Source: Haemaphysalis longicornis
Taxonomy: Eukaryota > Arthropoda > Arachnida > Ixodida > Ixodidae
Length of the DNA: 64,000 nt
NCBI GenBank assembly: GCA_013339765.2
Contig: CM023448.1
Span: forward strand, 195,278,409 to 195,342,408
Direction of reading: 5' to 3'
Below the pieces are notes generated by a model. The model was not told the DNA's origin, made no database searches, and worked only from the letters and a program-made list of their open reading frames with translations. Below, one piece after another: positions 53,416 to 64,000 of this stretch. Within the stretch, counting starts at the first letter, position 1. Every line of letters starts with the position of its first letter. A program made the position numbers and the translations under genes.

Positions 53416-54590
53416 TTGTTTAAAACATCCAAACTAATCTCACTTTACTTTGCATTTGTTCTCAGCCACTTCAGCTACTGCTCCGCATTTGGGGTAATAC
53501 ATACACGACCCATTCAATTCCTCTACAACATCTGTAAAACCAAGCCATTGGCACTACTTTCAGCCCACACCGGAGTAACGCTTCATTGTTGCTTAAAGAA
53601 TATTGTATACTCGCGGTCGCAAATCTAATAAAATCAGGCCTCCTTATTTACCTGTACAAACCTGGGAACACCCTCAGTTCATTTAGCATATTTAGGGTCG
53701 TTCGTTTTAGCATAAAACCAGATTTCACCCGATTTTCACACCCTGAACATGTTTCAGAAGAACCAGGTTAATCCCGATTTCTCCCCGAATGGCCCTTTTT
53801 ATGGTAGTGATATGCATAATCGTGCGGTGATGGTTCATCGTTCTCAGCCAGCGCTTGGTGGAAGCAAGCCTCACCAACAAAGCTGTCGAACTAATTGAGT
53901 ATTGGCATGACTACCGCTCGCGACTCCAGACTGGCAAATGCTGCACTGATATTGTTGTGCCTAGCTAACGGGAGGTGTGATGTCGAGAAAACTTTCTCCC
54001 GGCAAAGTTGCGTTCAACGATCGGAGAGGTCCTAAATGGAGACCGACATGTTTGCGCATGCCGGTGTGTGTAAACAAGGATGTGCAAAAGACCATGACCA
54101 GCTTTTCGCGAATACAATGTTTCATTTCTTGTTAATCAGTGCACTTTGCTGTAATTATTTCTGATTAATTTCCAAAGAAACGTCAAATTTTGGACAGTAT
54201 TTGCCAGAAGAACCTGATGTCTCCCCGATAACCAACCCGAAAGAAACACCAATTTTATCGCGTTTTATTTAAGGAATTCGTGATTCCTTCTGATAAATTA
54301 AGCTGGGTGTATTACCTTCTACATCAGTCGATTCAACACGAAAAAAACCCGAATTTCGGAGCGATTTTACAGAAAAACCCGATTTGTCCCGTATTATGAG
54401 TGAAAAATAGCACCCGATTTTTACCTCCTGATACTTAGAAAATATAAAACCAGAAAACGAACCCTAATTAGTACATTCCACCATGATTCACTCAGCAGCT
54501 GCATCCCACCAGATTCGCTTCGGCGAGCAACTTACGTTTGCCTAAAATACCCACAAATTATGGCAAGCTGGATATTTATATACTTTTTTG
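53416..54590 (+). pseudogene. LINE RT C-terminal remnant, split by an insertion
   Basis: Frames around 53430-53690 spell LYFAFVLSHFSYCSAFGVIH, CLKNIVYS and, in the next frame, LLKEYCILAVANLIKSGLLI and YLYKPGNTLS, which together resemble the thumb/C-terminal region of CR1/L2-like RTs (Y-x-x-L-x-S-H-x-x-Y and H-T-x3-L-x5-I-L motifs). After the inserted element (53692-54467) the sequence continues with HHDSLSSCIPPDSLRRATYV, plausibly the same C-terminal region. Several stops and frameshifts. The catalytic RT part is absent. Confidence 0.55.
53692..54467. mobile_element. 776-bp inverted-repeat element with CCCGATTT motifs
   Basis: Left end TTAGGGTCGTTCGTTTTAGC and right end (inverted) TTAGGGTTCGTTTTCTGGTT. 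ACCCGATTT/CCCGAATTT words recur toward both ends. AT-rich, no transposase frame. It interrupts the LINE remnant. Confidence 0.6.
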
Positions 54591-57528
54591 GCTGTCAATA
54601 ACTCGAATTCTCTACCAATAGGAACGAAACAGTCGCTATCCTTGTTAAGCTTTCAGAAAAATCTACTAAAATTTACTAAACCTCACGCAATAATTTGGTT
54701 AAACTCCTAGAATCCTATGTTTTCATGCTGTATTACGCCCCTCACCTGTTTTTCATCTCATTATTAAAACGAAGCTTTAGTGTCCTCACGGATGCCGTTG
54801 TACGCAAAAACGCCCTGCAGAAAAGCCAACTTTCTCTAACGATGATGATGATGAATGATCGCGTGGGCGAAGTGAAAGACAAAAATGCTTCCCGTTGCGG
54901 GAATCAAAACTGGTTCCCTCACGTTATGAAGCCGGCGTCAATCCGATTCTTCCATTTCGACATGGTCGAAGTGAACGCCACGCAGAAGGTACTGATTCGC
55001 GCCGTAAACCCGAGACCCAAACGTTAGGCCTACGGAGAGCACACTCGAGAGCTGCTGCGGGTATTGTAGAAAAGTGGTGCGTACACAATCGAACTGTAGG
55101 ATTGGCCAACAAAGAATTCATCTCGATAAAGCTTTGCGTTCAACCATCGTCGTCGATAAACGGAGGAGTGCAACATTTTTTTTTGCAAAATTGTCTCTCA
55201 CGACCTCTGTTCAATGTCTTGTGGTGATCATTTGGAAAATGCACTATGAACCCTTTGAGCGATATTCCACACTAACGTATGCTACATTTTTCTGCTGTTC
55301 TTGCGGCTGCATTGATTTTTTTATGTTTCATCTCTAATAGGAGGACCCCGCCAGCTTCGTGCTCCGGGAACTCCTTATGTATATTTTATTATGTAAATAG
55401 GTCCTCGGCAAAATAGAATTCCTCTTCGTCTTCTTCTGGTTTCTAAAGGTAAAGTTATATCCTTAGAATTAACTTTGTTTACGGATATTGCACCTCTTTG
55501 TCGGTGCACCTGTAACAAAGATACTGATTTGATTTCTTACCGCCGGATTTCGTTTCTGCACGTCGTTTCTGCATTTCGTTCTGCATCGTTTCTGCATGAT
55601 TTTGTTTCTGCATGGCCAGGCTGAATGACATTTCTCCTTCAGTTATGTTCATGTTTCATAGACTACCTTGTAGACTTCTTTCACCATGCCTCTCCACCAA
55701 CGCTTCTTGTGTACACGTACACCACAAACTGAAATGCCAACTAACGGTGATCCAATCGTCTTAACCTCTCCTGATAACATGTTTTACTCGATGCGTCATA
55801 AATTTCTAACCTGGTTAGGTCCACGCCTTCTTGCATTGATATTTTCTTACGTTTTCCTGCGAGCACGTAACGCCAGACTATTTTTCTTGGATTTACCTTC
55901 GGAACAATAGGGCGTCTGATATTAAATGGGGTCATGTTTAGCAAAGGTGCATCGCAGAACCATTTCACCTTTCGAATTCTTCGCACTACTACGGGTTCCG
56001 GTGATCCGTATACCACGACCCCACCTACCCCAGTGGTCTATGTTTCATTATACTCTCGTTTCATTCTATCTTTAGTATAAAAGTGCTCCTTAGAAACGTT
56101 TAGGTAGTTCTTAACTTCGATTATACATAAGGCCAAATATCCATCCATACACACTCTGTATTTCTTCATTCTGGAGTGACACGGCCGCTGTCTTACTTTC
56201 ATTGAAGAGAATTGCTAGCAATTTTCATGCACTACAATGGAAACCAATGGCTTTGGCTTCCTGGGTGCAGATATTTGCAAGTATTTGCGCATTCATCTTG
56301 TTAACACATGTCTTGTTAGAGGCTTATTAGAGACCACCTTTCCGTCGGTTTGAAGTGAAATCGCACAGCAATAGAAGGTTTTAGAAGCCCCGAAATCGCA
56401 GTACTGTCATACAAGTGTCGTTTAGTTAAGATATTAAATCACCTATACGACCCTGACGAAACGAGCCCGGACGTAAAAAATGACACCACGTCTTTAAGGC
56501 AAAAGCTAACAAATATAAACTATTTTAAGCACTCGCAGTAAACTTTACATTTGGAATTTTCATTTCTGAGCCACTGACACACAAATGTGTTCGGCATTTG
56601 CCTGGCATTTGTCCCTAGATGAAACTGACGCACGAAAGTAAATGGTCAAATTTCGCCATCATTCAGATGTATTTCATTTCCGTGCCGGTATTGTGCATAC
56701 CGAGCGAATTATTCAGGCGTAAAAGAAAGCACAGCCGTCAAGGAACACTTTAAAGGAATTCAAGCATCTGGATGCACTATTAAGCAATTCGCACTCGACG
56801 GGAGCTATACGTGTCCTGTCCTCAAAAGAATGCGAACCCCATGTGAGCAGTGGACACCCGGGACACGAGACCAGCCCAACGTCATGTCGTTTGATTAAAT
56901 TTCCATCTCACGCGTGAATGCCATGCATGTGGGTGGATTGCGGCCAAACAAAACGCATTTTGTGCAGACGGCCAGCAGCCGCACAGCGGATGTGCCGGAC
57001 GCCAGTGGATCCAGTTGCGAAGCGCGGAATTTCTCCCGGAGTCTTCCAAGCACCGAACGAAAGGGCTGTTCTGGCAGACGATGCTTTTTTAACGCTTTTA
57101 CGCAGCCGAACACAGACTCAATGGAACAAAGTACAAAGACGAAAATGCTTGATTTTTTTCCTTGACGCCCTTGCACCCGACGAGTAAATGGGAATGGCTT
57201 GAGGGCGAGCTAAAGGGGCAATAAATCATTGAGCCCGTGGTCACTCGAAATAAACAGAAGTTTGGATGCCCATTCGCTTTACTTTGCTAGTGAAATATAG
57301 AGAAGCTCAGCTGAAGTTTGCAGCTTCATGGGGAAATCTAAGGAGAGTGACAGGAGCCAGCGACGACAGGGCAATAACCAAATTTATGGGCCCCTGCGCT
57401 AATGTGTCAGAGATCTTGTAGAGAGCGCTCGGTGCGGTGATATAGCTCCGTATGCTTCTAACTCCTTGGTACTGTGAAGCTGGTTTTTGTCCGGAGAAAG
57501 ATCCAGTCTGATTTCCCGGTGGGAATTC

Positions 57529-57552
57529 GGGGGGGGGGGGGGGGGGGGGGGG
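57529..57552. repeat. Poly(G) tract, 24 bp
   Basis: Uninterrupted G run followed by AGGGGAGGGA. Confidence 0.95.
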
Positions 57553-57673
57553 AGGGGAGGGACAGATACTGACACATGACATACTAAGTAATAATGGCAG
57601 ACGTTGTATAGCTTGGTCATTCCAACTAAAAGGCTGTTTCAGATAGTGGGGGCGAGGTCAGTTGCTCTGTTGT

Positions 57674-57709
57674 CCGTTGGATACACCACTACCTAGGTGT
57701 ATCCCACGG
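57674..57709. repeat. Hairpin with 14-bp stem
   Basis: CCGTTGGATACACC pairs with GGTGTATCCCACGG at 13 of 14 positions around an 8-base loop. Confidence 0.6.
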
Positions 57710-59984
57710 GCTTCAAACTAAGCCCTCCTCTATAGATCACCTGAACGTCGACGCACATAAGTACGCTACCCATCCCGTCTACCAATGTAATTTCTTATAC
57801 GGCGGCCGGCGAACTTACTTTTATTTACACCAAACAGCGCTAAACCGACGAAACACAGAGAAGAGGACTCAGTACAGCGCCTGTCATGTGCCCTCTTTTC
57901 GCTGTATTTCTTCGGTTTAGCGGTTTTTGATGTAAGATGAATTCATTACAACTTACCCAGTTTTCTGTTCTTTTGCACTTGCTTTCACTAGGGAAGTTTC
58001 CGCGTCCACGTGAAGGATCAGCGATCCTTGTCAGTAGACATCGCGACCAAAAATTCAAAAGGGACCCCGGTGAGGGTGGCCCTAAAGAGACAAATATATA
58101 TCGGCAAGAGAGATCGGCCATTTTCCTTGTGGCCCTACGATCTGACTGGGGGTAGCTTTTTCTGCTGGCGCCCCGAGGCCCCAGAGCCTCAGCCGAAATA
58201 TAGAAAATGTCGGTGTTCCCTTCGAAAAACAGCGTCATATGCAAACTACGACGAAGTACTTCTTCAATGTGTTAAGGGTGCTGGAGGTTGACGTACTTAC
58301 GAAATATTCCTGACGGCAAGCCGTGATGCAATATGCTTTGGTGTAGCTTCAATACAGCTATAGAATGTAGCTGCTCTAATTGTATTCCCCACTAGTTGTA
58401 ATTGTAATTCTAGTCCAGTTGTTGCCATCCCCTGCAACTATAAGCATCAATACCATTTTTGTAAAGTTGAATCTACATCTATGACAGCACCTATCCTGTG
58501 TAGGTTCCCATCGAAAACTACGCTCCTGCCAACAATTACACATTATTGGGTAGGTGATTTTGGGAACTGTTTTGTGTGCCTTGCTTCTTTATTGTTTTTT
58601 AAGCATACATACGGGTATTTCTTGAAGTTGTAAAGGTTGCAGCAACAAACTATTCACAGCTCCCCGTAGTGAGTTCGCGCCCAGCTTATTGGCGTCTTGT
58701 GCGGTGCAGTTGGCAACGCCGAACTGGACGAAGTGATCAGCGGCACTGGCTTGCGTGAACTTAACCTAATCTTTCGTTGAATAAATGCTACGCGTAAGTA
58801 CTTTTCCTCCTAAAAGTATTGGCGTCTTGGGAGAAGCTTACCGGTGCTTCAGATATAAGGCAATTTGTAAACCAATTTAGAGCTCTCTTTCTTGTGCGCT
58901 GTTGCCATTGAGGATTCTTTTTTTTTTTTGCAACTGTCCGTGTCTGCATGAGCCTAATAAGGTTTGGAGAAACGTGGCTGCACAAAATTTTCGCCTAAAA
59001 CCGAAGCCAAAATCTATGCTACAAGACGTGCCTGGGTTTGCAGAGTCATGATTCGCATATAACACTAGACTACAAGTTTCAATCTAGAATCCGTATAAAT
59101 GTACAACGCGGCAAGCGTTCAATGGGGGTTAGATGTTCAAGGGTGCGTGTAAGGACGTAGCGGCAACCTGTTGGCTTACAAGCGAGGTAGGTCATTTAGA
59201 GTAAAGTCGGCGAACTTTCAGCAGTATCACGAGAGGAGCTTTTGGATGGTATGTCAGCCTCGGGGCACAGAACGGTAAAACCTTCGAGGACAGCTATGTT
59301 CTGCGCAGAAAACCCGCACCCAGAAAATGGCCGCGCTGCCATTAGCCTCCTGCTAGCGTAGCTGCGAACAGTCTTATTCTCGTCTATAAGGCACGGATAA
59401 GGCACTGACATGACGGCCGGTCACGCTTGCTCCAGACAGATAAAAAAAATTCCGCCACCTTCCCACGAGGGGAACCCTGGGGTGATGCAAGGCATCTCAC
59501 GGGGTTCAATTCGCGTTTCCGTTATGTTGGTTACCCAAATGTGGTTGAAGTGTAGTGAACCTTAAATGATGCTCAATCACACGTCGAGTTCCAAGAACGT
59601 AAAGACCGTCTTCATCGGACGATTCAACGGATTCGTCGTCGTCAAGCGAAGCACGAGCAAAGTCAAGCGGAGTCGAGCAACTGTGTCAAGCGAAAGCGCG
59701 CGCTTAACTGAACGGGCGCCGAGCGCTCACCGCTTTATATGCGCACTTGAAGGAGAGGAGACAGCGGAGGAAAGTTGTGCATGCGCACACATGCGCGCAC
59801 AAGCGCGCCGGAGCACATGCGAACGTAGGCGAAGCGCGCCAGCTGTTATGATAATGAGCCGGACAGAGCGCATAACGCACAGCTGTCGGAGAGAAAAACG
59901 GAGGAGAGTGTGCGCATGCGTAATGAGGAGTGCGGATTACGCCGATCAACGCGGGACAGGCCGAGTGTAAGAGGCAAGGATTTC

Positions 59985-60187
59985 GATTGTTGTAGGGTTT
60001 AACCCGCCGACGGAACGCAGGCGATGAGGCGCGCCGTAGTGGAGGGATCGGGATTGATTTTGACTACCTGGGTATTTTTAACGTGCCCCGAAATCTCGTA
60101 CGCACGGGCGTTTTTGCTTTTCACTTCCATCAGAAAAGCGGGCGCCGCGACCGAGAATCGACTTTCCAGCGCATCGGTGCGGCTCAC
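59985..60187 (-). repeat. tRNA-derived SINE, inverted copy
   Basis: Minus strand has a degenerate B box (AGTCGATTCTCGG), GTCGCGGCGCCCGCTTTTCTG, the AAATACCCAGGTAGTCAAAA block and an end in GGTTAAACCCTAC; same family as 37614-37823 and 32457-32550. Confidence 0.75.
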
Positions 60188-60623
60188 ATAACGAGGAAGG
60201 AAGATCTAATGGAATACCCGCGTGGCGGATGCAAGAGCATTGTTCGCATTCGGCAACCATGGCCGAAGCCATTGGCCCGCGCTCGTCCGCGCACCCGGAA
60301 AAAGTGCTTTTTTTTGTCGTTTTCTCAAGTGTCTGCTCTACAATTGACCACATCCCAGTCTCAACAACACTTGGAGGCCACTCCAGCGAAATATCATCGA
60401 CTACAAGCCCGGAAAAACCCAAGAACCCAACCAAAACGGACTCTACCCCGGAACCATTCGCCTATGTTTGCGTCACCAAAACAGTCATAACAGCCTGCAT
60501 GCCCGCGAGCCGTGAAAATCTTATTTCACCGAGGACCACTGTCACCTAAGGCAGCTCCGCTGAGCAAACTCTCCCGTTCACAACGACACATTTTTCGTCA
60601 GCGGGCCGAAACATTCTAAAGTA
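60188..60623. other. No gene seen
   Basis: Unclassified. Two overlapping plus frames (60083-60490, 60229-60549) share the region but show no domain. Confidence 0.45.
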
Positions 60624-61753
60624 CAGTGTAAAAACAATCCGTAATTTTACGGACAAATTACGGACCAGATGGACGCAATAAAACAGAGCCATATTCCGTT
60701 TGGTGCAGAACAAAAAAAAAAAAAAAACGCCCGTAATTTAACGGAAGCGCGCTCCGTCCCTCAGTATACGGATGCTCTCTCCGTTGCACGTCAAACAGAA
60801 TCTTTTTCTGCTTTGCAAAATACGGGCGTTTCCTCTGTATGATGCAGAACAGAAACAGATCAGTTTATTAATAACTGCAAGAAACATATTGTCGTGTCGA
60901 TCGTCGGGAATCGATCGAGAAGCGAAAACTGCGCCCCGACAACATTCGTGGCGTAATGAATGCGGCTCAATTTCGTTAGTGTCTAAAGTGTAGTAAACTT
61001 AGTGAGGACCATGAGGCCCATACCGCTCAACACGAGCGCTGTATCTTAATTTTACGACGCTCCGGCAACGTCGCTGCCCCGGACCTGCAAACTGCACATG
61101 CGTGTGTGACCGGCACACTTGTAGAAAATATAAGGTCATTTGCGTGCGGAAGCAGAGTTGCGGAAGGTAATTTAGTTATTAAGGAATCAATATCGGCCGA
61201 GGTATTTAGCCTAAAGCTTAAAACCAAAGCACAGGAAGCACTATTCATGCAGTGCGAAATCGCAGTTGCAGCCAGTCACACACATTTTTGAGAGCGCTTT
61301 CTCGAAACAGCGGAGTTGATGGCGATCAACTATTGCGGGGGCTTCGCGGAACCTTACTGCGCAAGCGCTATTTAAGAAATCGCACTTTATCAGCCAGGAA
61401 ATCTGTAAGCCAGCTAGTAGACACCGGTGTATGGCACACGCAGGGTGGGCATCCCTGTAGTATACAGGTTGTTCGGCGCAAGTGCAGCGTTCGCGCGGTG
61501 GTGCAGTGGTCTCGAGCGTCGTGCCCATTCGATCGACGTCGCGGGTCGGATTCCTCCTCGAAGTATTTTTTTTTCTTTTTTAAAGGTTCTATCGAAAGAC
61601 GTGCTTTTGAAACGGAGTGTTTGTTTTGTTATGGCCTTTCCGTACTACGGAATGTCCGTTCTTAAAATTCTTTCCGTTGTCTAAATTACGGAAATGTGTC
61701 CGGCAACATTTTACCACAGCTTACTCCGTAAAATTGGCCATTTTTTTGCAGTG
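60624..61753. mobile_element. TA-flanked DNA element rich in CCGTAA/TTACGG words
   Basis: Left end CAGTGTAAAAACAATCCGTA and right end (inverted) CACTGCAAAAAAATGGCCAA, each followed by ATTTTACGG, with TA at 60622-60623 and 61754-61755. CCGTAATTTTACGG-like palindromes and CCGT/ACGG words crowd both ends (60640-60780, 61600-61735). No transposase frame. Confidence 0.6.
61495..61572 (+). repeat. tRNA-like sequence within the element
   Basis: GCGGTGGTGCAGTGGTCTCGA (A box region) and CGCGGGTCGGATTCCTCCTC (B box region), then T-runs (61566-61581) that could terminate Pol III. Looks like a SINE head. Confidence 0.5.
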
Positions 61754-62199
61754 TACCCCAATCTCTAAACGCAAAGTCAGCCAGTGGAAATTCAGAACAG
61801 TGGACGGAATGTAGGTGACTCCGCCTCAAAACCCGTTCATGTAGCTCAAAAAAGGTCTACTTAACACCTAGGCAACCGCAGTTCTGGCCCCGCTCGTAGT
61901 AATTGCAAATCCAACCAAGAAAACCGTACACGCCACGTTAGAACTTGGCCTCTGTATGCAGGCAGGACAGCAGCCCAGTGTTTACCGAGCAAAAAACCGA
62001 ATGCACCAAATTTAGCGAATTTTGCAAAAATGTTTCAAAATATGATTTAAATTACCGGGGGCATAACCAGTAGCACAATCAATGTTAAATCCAATGTTCC
62101 CAACAAAAAGAACCGCCAACTTTGGCTGTAAACTTGGAACCTACTAACGATCAGTAGTGGGCCGTATAAGCCCGATGAAAGATGACGAAGGAAAAACGC
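61754..62199. other. No gene seen
   Basis: Noncoding; possibly 5' UTR of the LINE that follows. Confidence 0.4.
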
Positions 62200-63573
62200 A
62201 ACGAGAACATCTATCAAGCAGGGAAAAAATCTCACAAAAAGAAGAGCGAAGGCACAATGAGCGAAGAACCGTCAGATCCTGCCTCGGACACTGCAGAGGT
62301 TTCTAAAGAAATGCTTCTTTCAGAGACAGACAGAGCAGAAAAACTGGGACAAGTACAGTGGTACAAAGAAGAAGGAACACTTACTTCACAAACGCAAATG
62401 CTGCAGAAGACTCCACATGGGAACGCGGCTTCCCAGAACAACAGTCGACAATAAGTACAAACGCTGAAGACTGCGAAGAGGATTTCCCCAGACTCCAACA
62501 AGCCCACACAAGTTATCCAGGCAAGGATGATTCTCTTCTGGCCAAGCTGGCGAAGAGCGATCGCAGATTCTTTAAGTCATTGATGTCGATTTGAAACAAG
62601 TGCCAAAAACAAGAAGTCCGCAAAGACTTGGACTTTCTGCTAACAGAGCACACCGGACTAAAGACGATTGCGTACGAAGCAAACCAAGAACTTAAAGTTG
62701 CACAAGGGGAGGTCAAGGGTCTCAGGGAGGCGTATGCCACTATCCCAGGAGCTCCCAGATGGTCCAACAAACAATCCCCAAAGTCTGAGGCAGACGAACC
62801 CGCAACAAGGCAGAAAACAGAAACTGCACTTGTAGTGCAGTTAAACCTTCCTCTCCATGAAGGTAATTGAGGCAATTAAGAAGACCATTGACCCCGCTGA
62901 CCTAGGCCTTAAGGTTGTTAATATCAGACCGTCAAGAGAAGGGGTAGTCATCTCTTCCGATTGTAAAACAGGAAGGACAGACATAACGGAATTATCAAGA
63001 CACATGACAGCTTCAAAAAACAGTTCACTGGCTAAAGTTCCGAAGGCAAAGCTCCCAGAAATCAAAATATTTGGCATAGAAGAGGACACCGGGAGAGACT
63101 CCATCCCACAACGCCTCATCAAGCAAAACCATCTCGACTTCTCGGAGGAGGATCTCAAGATCAATGCATCTCAAGGTCATCTCAAGCTCAATGCAAGGTC
63201 GAGGTCAATGAAAGACAGTCATCCTGCAAATAAAGACAAAAGCATATAATGCCCTGCTGGGTAAAACTCATCTGAGCATCTCGTGAACACGGTGTCGTTT
63301 ATTCGATAACACATTCCTCCCACGCTGCAGCAATTGTTCAGTTTACGGCCACCTGGAGAAATACTGAAGTTCATCAGACTCAAAGTGTTCCAGGTGCTCC
63401 GACGACCACCACTACGGAGGCTGCACTAAGCCTCCATCCTGCTGGCTGTGCACGAAGCCCAACTACGACAGCGGCGAGGTCATTGACACGCGGCATGCCT
63501 TCTCCTCCCGCGACCGCCCTACTTACCTCCGTCGCGTCGCGGAGGAGTCTGAACGTATCTTCATGTGTGAGTA
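62200..63573 (+). pseudogene. LINE ORF1: gag-like protein with zinc knuckles (broken)
   Basis: RNA-binding ORF1 of a non-LTR element. The frame from about 62358 has a charged N-terminus, an in-frame TGA near 62592, and a helical part (VRKDLDFLLTEHTGLKTIAY) reaching ALVVQLNLPLHEGN. A frameshift near 62865 continues with the gag-like core VIEAIKKTIDPADLGLKVVN and IRPSREGVVISSD. After another shift near 63190 comes VILQIKTKAYNALLG, an in-frame TGA, and the knuckle region CSNCSVYGHLEKY, in which the last Cys codon reads TGA; CSRCSDDHHYGGC and CWLC follow, ending at TAG 63571-63573. The core resembles R1/Jockey-group gag-like ORF1. Inactive. Confidence 0.75.
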
Positions 63574-64000
63574 GGCCCATAGTAGGGAATTTTCGCACTG
63601 CCAAACAAGAGCTTCCATCTGTGCGTATATGTACGGGGTATTGCTGCAGAGACTATAGCTTCAAACTTTGAGCTATGGAAAAGGACCGAGCGAAAGAAGC
63701 TCAAAATCTGGGATCCGTCGACCCCCAAGGACAAGACTCAAGCGTCGAGGGGGAGAGGAGCGACCATCGAAGTCTATGTTTAATGGAACGTCGAAGGGAA
63801 CAGAAGACGAAGAAAGAATGCGTGCGCTCGGGAAGCGTGAGACATGACCATGCCACCCAAGGGAGATTGACCTAAGTTCACTACAGATAATGGCTGGCCG
63901 CACCCGGCCTATGGCGGTCGATGGCGATGCGGCTGTGACCCATTCAAAAAGATTCTACATCTTCCCGGCCGCCAAGGACGTAGAACCAGCATGCTTTTAA
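63574..64000. other. Unresolved; possibly the continuation of the LINE
   Basis: A 66-codon frame at 63675-63875 is rich in charged residues (DRAKEAQNLGSVDPQGQDSS) and could be an eroded basic tail of ORF1. No endonuclease motif is visible before the window ends. Confidence 0.3.

Larger units (their letters stand above)
54591..59984. other. Long stretch without a recognisable gene
   Basis: Several short frames (54695-55027, 54895-55227, 55686-55910, 56918-57187, 58010-58291) lack motifs or consistent codon bias. Notable items are a poly(G) run and one hairpin. The GC-rich part at 59690-59940 is dense in GCGCAC/CATGCGCA words. Confidence 0.5.

Noticed and set aside
53692..53698. TTAGGG as a telomeric trace
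   Set aside because: A single unit that belongs to the terminus of an inverted-repeat element, not a tandem array.
54695..55227. Two 110-codon plus frames
   Set aside because: Overlapping in different phases, no motif, no consistent codon bias.

Overview
This window looks like intergenic, transposon-packed nuclear DNA of an arthropod, most likely a hard tick. The evidence is the density of LTR, LINE, Penelope-like and tRNA-SINE remnants, the many decayed reverse transcriptases, the GTAT/GAGT/CA microsatellites and the absence of any operon-like gene run. The tick assignment rests on my recall of similar tick repeat families and is inference. I found no intact host gene. Every recognisable coding region belongs to a mobile element, and nearly all carry stops or frameshifts. 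One short GC-rich open frame (21622-21834) could be a fragment of a host lipase-like exon.

Layout. 1-6145: a decayed Ty3-like LTR retrotransposon whose integrase lies upstream of the RT/RNase H remnant; a TTAA-targeting MITE-like insert (2098-3552) splits pol. 7396-8240: (TATG)n, then (GAGT)n joined to a LINE 3' end. 9390-14957 (minus): a full-length LINE with RNase H, flanked by a 16-bp target-site duplication. 15700-20940 (plus): a second RNase H-bearing LINE. An unclassified repeat with a conserved TATA-like box occurs at 8459-9110 and 20981-22150. 22280-24842: a 5'-truncated CR1/L2-like LINE.

25728-37175: two copies of one composite unit (tRNA-like segment plus a truncated LINE RT/RNase H) in inverted orientation, 7.3 kb apart. 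Between them lie a Penelope-like element (29703-31290, minus, with an internal inverted duplication) and SINE pieces. A second, 5'-truncated Penelope-like copy is at 40085-40990 (plus).

42734-48702: two related non-autonomous DNA elements whose terminal inverted repeats are built from tandem ~15-bp ATCGAA/GCCGTTTT units (foldback-like). A young non-autonomous LTR element (43534-46305, minus, nearly identical LTRs, tRNA-Lys-type primer site, 4-bp target-site duplication) sits inside the right terminal repeat of the first. 50866-51684: a pogo/Tigger-type element with TA duplication. 53416-54590: a LINE RT remnant split by a 776-bp inverted-repeat element. 60624-61753: a TA-flanked element rich in CCGTAA/TTACGG motifs. 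62200-63573: a broken LINE gag-like ORF1 with zinc knuckles.

The elements do not form a pathway. The order of insertion can be read from the nesting: the LTR element at 43534 is younger than the foldback-like element, the MITE at 2098 is younger than the Ty3-like element, and the element at 53692 is younger than its host LINE.
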